A stretch of DNA of 64,000 bases, taken from contig JAITUC010000044.1 in NCBI GenBank assembly GCA_031286585.1, positions 61,461 to 125,460 on the forward strand, in the 5' to 3' direction. Positions 33,297 through 39,222 of this stretch are shown here, one piece after another (positions within the stretch are counted from its first letter, which is position 1; every line of letters starts with the position of its first letter). Source of the stretch: Delftia acidovorans. Lineage in GTDB: Bacteria; Pseudomonadota; Gammaproteobacteria; Burkholderiales; Burkholderiaceae_C. Position numbers and translations under genes: made by a program. The notes beneath the pieces are model-generated. The model saw only the letters and a list, made by a program, of their open reading frames with translations. It did not search any database and was not told the origin of the DNA.

Positions 33297-33503
33297 CTAC
33301 ATCGCTTCAGCCTCAGGGCTTCGTCCTGTGATGTGCTCTACCGACTTGAGGATCTCAGCAATCAGCACAGCCTGCTCTTGCTCACTTTTTCGTCGCTCTC
33401 TAGCTTCCCGAGCGAGCATAAAAGCGTTGAACTCCACGACATGCGCGCCACCCGCTGTGTCGCCTTCCACGTCAAATTCAAGCTCAAGCTGTTTGTGGTC
33501 CAT
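33297..33503 (-). CDS. small acidic protein downstream of the deaminase gene, unknown
   Basis: 68 residues from ATG 33503 (AGGGG nine bases upstream). It overlaps the end of the deaminase gene by 20 bp, so the two are cotranscribed and coupled. Sequence is acidic and helical (KQLELEFDVEGD, REARERRKSEQEQAVLIAEI). It might modulate the deaminase; that is inference from the overlap only. Confidence 0.6.
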   Translation of the reverse strand: MDHKQLELEFDVEGDTAGGAHVVEFNAFMLAREARERRKSEQEQAVLIAEILKSVEHITGRSPEAEAM

Positions 33504-35088
33504 CTTCACCCCTTTGGCCAACCAAAGATTCTACCTCAAAAAGTCCCTTCTTGACCAGCTTGCCGACAACCAAGGCCTCAAGCTCAGGCAATGACTGTAA
33601 ACTTTTTCCCAATTTTGGCAAGGCCCGTTGTGGAACTATCGATATGGCTTTTCCATCTTTTTTTCGAGAATCCGGCTTCATTTGAAAAATTGATAGATAG
33701 CGTGAAGGGGCTACTCCTTCAAACGGGAGAATCCTCACATGAGCCAAATCTTGCTCACTCTCTGTCAACGCATCACTGTGCAGCTTGAGAGCCAAGCTCT
33801 TTCTATATGGCTCAATATAATAAACTTCACTTATACCACTTGCGACTATATGCCTTGCACACCCGTGACAAGGATAGGTCGTCACAAATATTTTCCCATT
33901 CGAAATTTTGTCTCCACCAAGTCGCATTGCATTCAAAATGGCATGCATCTCTGCGTGAATTGCTCTTGAAAACTCGATCAATCCTTGCAGTCTTTTGTCC
34001 TTCAATATTTTCTCTACAGCCTCGTCAAACTTATCATTATCAATAAGATCTGAGCCAAGCGTCTCTATTAAAGCCTCTGCAAGATTCCTTTTCTCTTCAT
34101 CATTAAAGCATTTCGCGCCTTTATTGTAACACCGAAGATCGCCTTTCCCGCCAGCGTCATTCTCTCTGTCGAACTGATAAAGTCCGCCAAAAGCCTTAGG
34201 CACATCATTCCAACCTACAGATAAAATTTCTCCGTTTTTATCAGTAACGGCTGCTCCAACTTGACGCGAAAGACATGCAGAGGAACTTGCAGCCGAAGCC
34301 GCGGCATACATTGCTGACTCCTCACGCGTGGGAGTAACAATTTTCGAACCTAGGATCAAATCCAAATATCTATCGACTTTTGTTTGAAGATTTATGTTTG
34401 AATTTGTCTCCATACGCAGAAAGAAATCACTTTGCGGGAAAGTATCTCCCACCGTTTGACCATTCTCCCCGCCTCCTTTCGCATCCCGCTCCATTAAAGC
34501 ATGAATTTTCTCAGCGGGATATCCTAATTCACGCATATTATTCTCACGCGCAGACACTGGAGAAAACACTCCAACCACAAAAAGCACTTCTTTATAAACT
34601 TCACGAAGCAAATCAAGCTCTGCTTGATTTTTGATCGAGTTAATCACATGGCAAACTCGTCGGGCTACAAATTTATTTCCCGCCAAATTCTTTCCTTTGG
34701 CTTGGCGATCGACGCGTATTTGAGCGATTGCCAACTCTGCCAGCACAGAGACACCTAAATCCCCTCGCATTTTGTCACCAAAATCAATTAACTTCTCAAT
34801 TCGAGCGACTTTTGGGGTGCGGGGAATAGCAGAAGCGCCATCACAGCGGATGGCGAAGTCCTGGATAAATTTACTTAACCGAATTTCCCTACAGTCATAG
34901 TCATACTTATGGGACAAAGCATGCCTGATCGCTTCTGACACATCATGCAGCGGCGATCCTATTGGCCCACAAAGGGCTATTACCAACTCATGCGTATGGG
35001 TGGATTTCAATAGCTCGCGTGTATCCTTGCCATCCTCATGATGGTCAATCATGGCGTCTGGCGAAGCGGTCTGAAGCGCTGTGTTCAT
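33484..35088 (-). CDS. anti-phage dCTP/dCMP deaminase (AvcD-type) with N-terminal P-loop-like domain
   Basis: 534 residues from ATG 35088 (AAGGAAAAG upstream). The N-terminal half has a degenerate P-loop (ALCGPIGSPLHD, no Lys) at ~38-48, as in AvcD-like defence proteins. The C-terminal half is a zinc-dependent deaminase: AIHAEMHAIL (His~377, Glu~379) and TTYPCHGCARHI (Cys~408, Cys~411). By family knowledge it deaminates dCTP/dCMP and starves an infecting phage of cytosine nucleotides. GC is about 42%, far below its neighbours, which marks recent acquisition. A possible -10 (TATCAT) lies at 35112-35107. Confidence 0.85.
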   Translation of the reverse strand: MNTALQTASPDAMIDHHEDGKDTRELLKSTHTHELVIALCGPIGSPLHDVSEAIRHALSHKYDYDCREIRLSKFIQDFAIRCDGASAIPRTPKVARIEKLIDFGDKMRGDLGVSVLAELAIAQIRVDRQAKGKNLAGNKFVARRVCHVINSIKNQAELDLLREVYKEVLFVVGVFSPVSARENNMRELGYPAEKIHALMERDAKGGGENGQTVGDTFPQSDFFLRMETNSNINLQTKVDRYLDLILGSKIVTPTREESAMYAAASAASSSACLSRQVGAAVTDKNGEILSVGWNDVPKAFGGLYQFDRENDAGGKGDLRCYNKGAKCFNDEEKRNLAEALIETLGSDLIDNDKFDEAVEKILKDKRLQGLIEFSRAIHAEMHAILNAMRLGGDKISNGKIFVTTYPCHGCARHIVASGISEVYYIEPYRKSLALKLHSDALTESEQDLAHVRILPFEGVAPSRYLSIFQMKPDSRKKDGKAISIVPQRALPKLGKSLQSLPELEALVVGKLVKKGLFEVESLVGQRGEDGPQTA

Positions 35089-35220
35089 CGTCTTTTCCTT
35101 TACCCTATGATACACAATCTTACGTTTAATCCAGCTACTTGAATTTTCCTTTTGCCTCAAGAAATCCCTAAGTCTGTATGCAAACACAGCGGCGCGTCAG
35201 CCATGAAGAAGGATGAGGTC

Positions 35221-35244
35221 TGCTAAAGTCTTTATGAGGAGAGG
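35221..35244 (+). promoter_or_regulatory. TGCTAAAGT -10-like element abutting Shine-Dalgarno
   Basis: TGCTAAAGT (35221-35229), seven bases, then AGGAGAGG (35237-35244). The same arrangement stands at 35444, 35670 and 38681. Transcription would start at or next to the ribosome site. Confidence 0.45.
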
Positions 35245-35249
35245 ACGCA

Positions 35250-35396
35250 ATGCGCCAAGTAATCTATTGGGCCTATGCTGCCATTGCGACATTGGCATTC
35301 ACTGGTAGCCCTGTCCTGGCCGCTGACTACGCAACTTGCCTTCTGGACAAGTTCCCCGGGGTCAAGAACGCGCCGGCTCCGTCCCCTCCCTCCTGA
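35250..35396 (+). CDS. truncated paralogue of the 35884-36147 secreted protein
   Basis: 48 residues: signal peptide (MRQVIYWAYAAIATLAFTGS PVLAAD) then TCLLDKFPGVKNAPA, matching TCLLDKLPGVKNAPA of 35884-36147, and a stop after APSPPS. The paralogue continues for another ~40 residues. Good Shine-Dalgarno (AGGAGAGG). Either a degraded copy or a short exported peptide. Confidence 0.6.
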   Translation: MRQVIYWAYAAIATLAFTGSPVLAADYATCLLDKFPGVKNAPAPSPPS

Positions 35397-35443
35397 GTTC
35401 CCCAGCACGGTGGTACACCTCGCCCCTCATACAGGTAGCCTAC

Positions 35444-35464
35444 TGGTACATTGCCAGCAGGAGG
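35444..35464 (+). promoter_or_regulatory. TGGTACATT -10-like element abutting Shine-Dalgarno
   Basis: TGGTACATT, six bases, AGGAGG, upstream of the 35473 start. Confidence 0.4.
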
Positions 35465-35472
35465 TTCCACCT

Positions 35473-35655
35473 ATGAGCGCCCCGGACATCAGAGCGATGG
35501 AAGACATGCTGGACCATCTTCGAGCGAAGAAGGCCTTCGCAGAGGCGCAGCTGCAGGCCTCCAGCATTGCCGATCCCGACCTCGAACTGGATCTGCGTCG
35601 TATCGAAGGACGGATCGAGGAATTAGAGGAAATGCTTAGGGAAGCTAGGCATTGA
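35473..35655 (+). CDS. small helical protein, unknown
   Basis: 60 residues from ATG 35473 with AGGAGG eight bases before. Almost entirely helical with coiled-coil spacing (MLDHLRAKKAFAEAQLQ, LDLRRIEGRIEELEEMLRE). Part of a run of tiny rightward genes each with its own putative promoter. Confidence 0.6.
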   Translation: MSAPDIRAMEDMLDHLRAKKAFAEAQLQASSIADPDLELDLRRIEGRIEELEEMLREARH

Positions 35656-35669
35656 GCCAATCCTCCACC

Positions 35670-35691
35670 TGCTACATTCACTTTCAGGAGG
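35670..35691 (+). promoter_or_regulatory. TGCTACATT -10-like element abutting Shine-Dalgarno
   Basis: TGCTACATT, seven bases, AGGAGG, upstream of the 35699 start. Confidence 0.42.
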
Positions 35692-35698
35692 AACATCC

Positions 35699-35893
35699 AT
35701 GAGCAGTGTGGCTACGGCGGAATGCGTTGAACAGTATTGGCGCGAGGTTCGAATGCTGCGCGCTGAAGAGGCCAGAAACATCCATCAGCTTGCGGCTCTG
35801 GAGGCCCAGAAGCAAGAGCAGGATAAGCGCCTCAGAGAGATCCGCGAGAGCATCCGAAAAGTGCAGCAGGTCATCGAAGAGACGTGTCGGTGA
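35699..35893 (+). CDS. small coiled-coil protein, unknown
   Basis: 64 residues, helical (EQYWREVRMLRAEEARNIHQ, KQEQDKRLREIRESIRKVQQ). AGGAGG seven bases upstream. Its stop overlaps the start of the exported protein that follows, so the two are coupled. Confidence 0.6.
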   Translation: MSSVATAECVEQYWREVRMLRAEEARNIHQLAALEAQKQEQDKRLREIRESIRKVQQVIEETCR

Positions 35894-36147
35894 AAGCGCG
35901 CTCCACGCTCCTGGTCCTTTGCTTGGCTGCCGCAGGCCCCGCCCTGGCCGGCAACATGGCCACCTGCCTGCTGGACAAGCTCCCCGGCGTAAAGAACGCT
36001 CCAGCCCACGCCGCCGCGCTGAACCTGTGCTCCCAGCAGCACCCTGACAAGTTCCTCGAGGTCCGCCGCGGCTCGGGCCGTGGCATGCAGCTCCCGAGTC
36101 TCCGGGAACTGCTCCGAGCTCAGTGGACCCACGGCAGCCGAGGCTGA
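35884..36147 (+). CDS. small exported protein with Cys-containing CLLDKLPGVKNAP motif
   Basis: 87 residues; GTG at 35884 or 35890 (the latter overlaps the preceding stop as GTGA). Signal peptide LLVLCLAAAGPALAG with a likely cleavage after ALA. Mature part NMATCLLDKLPGVKNAP then NLCSQQHPDKF and RRGSGRG. Two conserved Cys could pair. A truncated copy lies at 35250. The 3' end overlaps the convergent Rha gene by 28 bp. Function unknown. Confidence 0.6.
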   Translation: MSVKARSTLLVLCLAAAGPALAGNMATCLLDKLPGVKNAPAHAAALNLCSQQHPDKFLEVRRGSGRGMQLPSLRELLRAQWTHGSRG

Positions 36148-36641
36148 GCCAGAGCCTCCAGCACCGCGCGCTCCTCGGCGAACACGGGCTTTTCTTTGCG
36201 GCGCTCGTTCATGAGCTTGGAGCCGACCTGGCCCTTGATCTGGGACGGCAGCTCCCGACGCTCCAGGTCGAACAAGCGCTCCGTGATCGATCGCTCGGCA
36301 CGCGAGAGCCGTTCTGCAACCTCATCGAAGGCGTTGATGAAACGAATGCGGACGACGCGCGCCTTGTCGCCGGTGAAGCTCATCGCCAGCTCTGAGAGGC
36401 CTTTCTGCGTCATGCGGTACATCGGGCGTCGATCTCCATTTTTATCAATGAAATCAACGGGCTCAAAATTGAGCCGGTAGTGTTTGGCGATCTCGGGATG
36501 AGTGCTCAGGCGCATCTGGTCGATGGTCCGCAGCACGTTCTTATGGAGCTTGCCGAAGGCCAGCGCCACGGCGCGCGAGTCCGTGACCAGCCCACCGTGT
36601 TCGCGGGAGATGAAGGCCGTGAGGTCTTGAATTGCATTCAT
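36120..36641 (-). CDS. Rha-family phage regulatory protein
   Basis: 173 residues with the pRha pattern: LVTDSRAVALAFGKLHKNVL RTID, then FEPVDFIDKNGDRRPMYRMT QKGLSELAMSF (split here), and a helical C-terminus. Rha proteins are phage regulators that can block lytic growth in hosts lacking IHF. Leftward, four bases after the small helix-turn-helix gene. Confidence 0.8.
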   Translation of the reverse strand: MNAIQDLTAFISREHGGLVTDSRAVALAFGKLHKNVLRTIDQMRLSTHPEIAKHYRLNFEPVDFIDKNGDRRPMYRMTQKGLSELAMSFTGDKARVVRIRFINAFDEVAERLSRAERSITERLFDLERRELPSQIKGQVGSKLMNERRKEKPVFAEERAVLEALAQPRLPWVH

Positions 36642-36644
36642 TGC

Positions 36645-36854
36645 TCAGCCCTCCACGCCCATGAGGCGCTTGATCTCGGACACAGGCCAGGCCAGCCGGC
36701 CGTTCACACGCAGGGGCTTGATGGGGCCCTTGCCGGTGCAGGACCACCAGTTCAGGGTTCCTGGGCTGCGGTTCAGGTGGCGCGCGGCCTCGGCTGTTGG
36801 GAGAGCGCTGCGCATCTCCTGATCCAGCGGGGTTAGGGAAAGCTTGGCGGTCAT
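36645..36854 (-). CDS. small helix-turn-helix DNA-binding protein (AlpA/MerR-like)
   Basis: 69 residues from ATG 36854. LPTAEAARHLNRSPGTLNWW then GPIKPLRVNGRLAWPVSEIK R, the winged-helix layout of excisionase/AlpA-type proteins. Cotranscribed with rha. May control it or act as an accessory recombination factor. Confidence 0.65.
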   Translation of the reverse strand: MTAKLSLTPLDQEMRSALPTAEAARHLNRSPGTLNWWSCTGKGPIKPLRVNGRLAWPVSEIKRLMGVEG

Positions 36855-36948
36855 GTTGACCTCGCAGGTTCGTTGAACATGACAAGGCATTCTTTGCATG
36901 TGCACGCGCAGGGCAAACTCTGGACGGGGGGCAGGCCCGCAAAGACGA

Positions 36949-36967
36949 AGCCCGCGCGAAGCGGGCT
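36949..36967 (-). terminator. hairpin downstream of the KilA-N gene
   Basis: Stem AGCCCGC/GCGGGCT with a five-base loop; only a weak T-tract on the minus strand (CTTCGTCTTTG). Confidence 0.45.
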
Positions 36968-37008
36968 CCTCAAGGGGTGTGTGGAAAATTCCGCCTACCC
37001 AAATAAGC

Positions 37009-37926
37009 TCAGGCGCCACTCGCCGCAGGCAGGCGTCCAGCCATAGATCCGAGGCGGTTTGCGCAGGTGGCGGCAAGGCGGGCGAGCACTGCGGGCTCGA
37101 CGCTCATGCTGGTTTCGATGGCGTCATAGAAGCGATCCATCGGCATGACATACGCGTTGCTGTCGATCTTCTTGGCTTGCGCTACCAAGCCTCGCGTGTT
37201 GACATCGAAGCTCAGCATGAAGCGATCGGCCTGCCAGTTCTGACCCGTCATGACGGCATCGAAGATCGCGCGGGAGACGTGGGGCATGACTTCAGCCACC
37301 AGCGACAGGGCGCTGTTGACGCGCTCGGGAGACCAGCCGGCCGGCTGGGCTGGCTCCTCGACAATGTTCGGCGCGTAGCCCTGTGGCAACTTGGCGATCA
37401 GGTACTGCCGCGCCTCCATGTGCCGTGCCGCCGGCAACTCCAGGTAGCTGTTCACCCGGAACTTCTTCTGGAAGCGCGCCCAGGTCTCCGCGTGCTTCTG
37501 GATTCCAGCGTCCACGATGGCCTGCACGATCTCGCGCAGGTCCTGTGCCTGGGCGGGACTGATGCGGTCATAGTCCAGATCCATCTGGCCGGATCGCGCG
37601 CCAGGCGCTGCCTGGGCCAGGAACACGCGGATGACCTGGAGATGGAAGGCTGCGCTGATCCAGGCCGCGTAGGCGATGACAAGCTCGCGGCAGGCGTAGG
37701 TACCGCCGAACTTTCCACGGACTGCTCGTGCAGGAGCGTAATTCTGCGAATCTGCAGATTTAGAAATCTCGTCCACAAGGGCCTGCGTTTCCTCGCGGCG
37801 CATGAAGAAAGACGGCTGATGTCTTTCTTCGCCGCCCGCAGCCCTGTGCAGGTCGTTCAGGGAAAACAGGCCACCTACTTGGCGAACGCTTGTAGATCCG
37901 ATGATCAGTGCAATAGAATCCGACAT
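37009..37926 (-). CDS. KilA-N antirepressor with P22AR-type C-terminal domain (ant-like)
   Basis: 305 residues from ATG 37926 (AAGGAG six bases before). KilA-N domain: VGGLFSLNDLHRAAGGEERH QPSFFMRREE, then RGKFGGTYACRELVIAYAAW ISAAFHLQVI. Residues ~118-180 resemble the P22 antirepressor C-terminal domain (ISPAQAQDLREIVQAIVDAG ... FRVNSYLELP). By analogy with P22 Ant it would inactivate the C1 repressor. It follows the Arc-like gene leftward, exactly as ant follows arc in P22 immI. Confidence 0.82.
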   Translation of the reverse strand: MSDSIALIIGSTSVRQVGGLFSLNDLHRAAGGEERHQPSFFMRREETQALVDEISKSADSQNYAPARAVRGKFGGTYACRELVIAYAAWISAAFHLQVIRVFLAQAAPGARSGQMDLDYDRISPAQAQDLREIVQAIVDAGIQKHAETWARFQKKFRVNSYLELPAARHMEARQYLIAKLPQGYAPNIVEEPAQPAGWSPERVNSALSLVAEVMPHVSRAIFDAVMTGQNWQADRFMLSFDVNTRGLVAQAKKIDSNAYVMPMDRFYDAIETSMSVEPAVLARLAATCANRLGSMAGRLPAASGA

Positions 37927-38003
37927 GTCGACTCCTTGAATGTTTGCTTGGTTTTTGACATCCAACGCCCCGAAGCTCCTACCTTCCGGGGCGTTTCCTT
38001 TTT
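37890..38003 (+). ncRNA. candidate sar-like antisense RNA over the antirepressor leader (promoter to terminator)
   Basis: Plus-strand promoter TTGTAG (37890-37895), 18 bp, TAGAAT (37914-37919), predicted start near 37926, and an intrinsic terminator at 37965-38003 (ACGCCCCG/CGGGGCGT then TTTCCTTTTT). The ~78-nt RNA would pair with the antirepressor mRNA leader including its ribosome site. P22 encodes sar RNA of similar size in the same arc-ant gap. Confidence 0.55.
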
Positions 38004-38191
38004 CAGCCTCGCGAGGCATGACCTGCCTCCTTGGCCTCGCGTGTTGCAACGCCTTCACGCAGCATCGCGACGATCTGCGAATTGAACGAGCGACCCTCCG
38101 CCAACGCGGTGGCGTGCACCTGCTGGTGCAGGCCTCGGGGAAGACGAAGAGCGGTCTTCTGCCAGTCGATTTGAGATTGATTCGTAGCCAT
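38003..38191 (-). CDS. Arc-like ribbon-helix-helix repressor
   Basis: 62 residues from ATG 38191 with AAGGAG nine bases upstream. Arc fold: WQKTALRLPRGLHQQVHATA then EGRSFNSQIVAMLREGV. Cotranscribed with the antirepressor from a promoter with consensus TTGACA (38255-38250 on the minus strand) and TAAACT, overlapped by operator copies. Matches the role of Arc in P22: early repressor of its own promoter. Confidence 0.82.
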   Translation of the reverse strand: MATNQSQIDWQKTALRLPRGLHQQVHATALAEGRSFNSQIVAMLREGVATREAKEAGHASRG

Positions 38192-38206
38192 ACACTCCTT
38201 AGACAA

Positions 38207-38279
38207 GTCACCGTGACTTGATGGCTGCAGTTTACGTCACCGTGACTCCTTGTCAAGTGTGAATTTGCGTCACGGTGAC
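38207..38279. promoter_or_regulatory. three GTCACSGTGAC operators in the divergent Arc/Mnt-like control region
   Basis: Perfect inverted repeats at 38207-38217, 38236-38246 (both GTCACCGTGAC) and 38269-38279 (GTCACGGTGAC). The second lies between the leftward -35 (TTGACA) and -10; the third overlaps the -35/spacer of the rightward promoter (TATACT at 38286-38291). Both ribbon-helix-helix genes can thus be controlled by the same sites. Confidence 0.8.
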
Positions 38280-38297
38280 TTTAGATATACTTCACCC

Positions 38298-38669
38298 ATG
38301 GTCACCAAAACCTCCAGCACCGGGCGCGACTCGGACAAGTTCATGCTTCGGCTACCTGATGGGGTGCGCGAACGTATTGCAGAAGCTGCGAAGGCCAACA
38401 ACCGGACCATGAACGCAGAGCTGGTCGCGCGTATCCTCAAGACTCTTGACGATAGCCCGGTGCCGTCTGTTGAGCAGGACAGGAAGATCTTTGCGCTTCC
38501 GCCCATGACCGAAGAGGCGCTCGAAGCAATGAAGCGCATCGAGTGGAAACTCGAAACCCTTGCCCAAGGATTGCAAGGAGAGCCGAGGTTCTCGCTTCCG
38601 CCAGCGGATATGCGCCTAATTGAAGAGCAAACAAAGAAGGCACCGCCCCGAGCTGCGCGCAAAAAGTAG
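38298..38669 (+). CDS. Mnt/Arc-like ribbon-helix-helix repressor
   Basis: 123 residues. Arc/Mnt domain at ~14-55 (DKFMLRLPDGVRERIAEAAK, NNRTMNAELVARILKTL), then a longer tail than Arc with a helix (EALEAMKRIEWKLETLAQGL) that could tetramerise as in Mnt. Divergent from the Arc-like/antirepressor operon across three shared operators, the position of mnt in P22. Expected in the lysogen to keep the antirepressor off. Confidence 0.82.
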   Translation: MVTKTSSTGRDSDKFMLRLPDGVRERIAEAAKANNRTMNAELVARILKTLDDSPVPSVEQDRKIFALPPMTEEALEAMKRIEWKLETLAQGLQGEPRFSLPPADMRLIEEQTKKAPPRAARKK

Positions 38670-38680
38670 CGTCTCACGTC

Positions 38681-38705
38681 TGCTAAAGTGCCTCTACAGG
38701 AGAGG
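38681..38705 (+). promoter_or_regulatory. TGCTAAAGT -10-like element abutting Shine-Dalgarno
   Basis: TGCTAAAGT, eight bases, AGGAGAGG, four bases before the ATG of the membrane protein. Nearly identical to 35221-35244. Confidence 0.45.
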
Positions 38706-38708
38706 CAT

Positions 38709-39215
38709 ATGGGATCTTTCAGCGCCATTCACTGGCTCATCGCACTGCTTGTCATCGCGCCCGTTGCGGCTTTGATGGTCGTCCCGGCTTGGCGCATCCT
38801 GCAGCGCGCCGGGCACAGCGGTGCTTGGGCACTGCTCATGCTTGTGCCCGTGCTGGGCTTCGTGGTGTTGTGGGTGCTGGCCTTCTCGAAGTGGCCAAAC
38901 GACAAGGATGGGAAGACCAGCACCAGCGTTCCCGGGATCATCCTGGGCATCGTGCTGGTGCCGCTGTCCATCGGATCGGTCGTGATGCTGTCTTCGGCGG
39001 GGATGCGCGTGGCGGGACCAGTGGGTCAAGCAGCGACGACCCCTTCACAGTCCGAGCCGCTACCGAAGACCATGACCTATGAAGAAGCCTACGGGCTCCC
39101 TCCCGCGAAGCGGAGTCAGCCAGAGGCTGAGGACGAATGGTGGAAAAAGAATGCCACTCCGATCACCCAATCTGACTGGGAGAAAGGTGTATTGACACCA
39201 CCCCCCAGCAGATAG
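38709..39215 (+). CDS. membrane protein ending in a DWEKG motif shared with the ejection protein
   Basis: 168 residues. Three hydrophobic segments (IHWLIALLVIAPVAALMVV, WALLMLVPVLGFVVLWVLAF, GIILGIVLVPLSIGSVVML), then a hydrophilic tail ending QSDWEKGVLTPPPSR. The giant ejection protein begins with IDWDKGALS and TDWEKGALSG. It has its own promoter next to the Mnt-like gene and opposes the late genes, so it should be made in the lysogen. A superinfection-exclusion role acting on incoming ejection proteins is a hypothesis. Confidence 0.6.
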   Translation: MGSFSAIHWLIALLVIAPVAALMVVPAWRILQRAGHSGAWALLMLVPVLGFVVLWVLAFSKWPNDKDGKTSTSVPGIILGIVLVPLSIGSVVMLSSAGMRVAGPVGQAATTPSQSEPLPKTMTYEEAYGLPPAKRSQPEAEDEWWKKNATPITQSDWEKGVLTPPPSR

Positions 39216-39222
39216 GCGTCGG

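Noticed and set aside
37965..37994. The hairpin between the Arc-like and antirepressor genes as a terminator of the leftward operon
   Set aside because: The T-tract is only on the plus strand, so it does not fit a leftward terminator; it was assigned to the antisense RNA instead.
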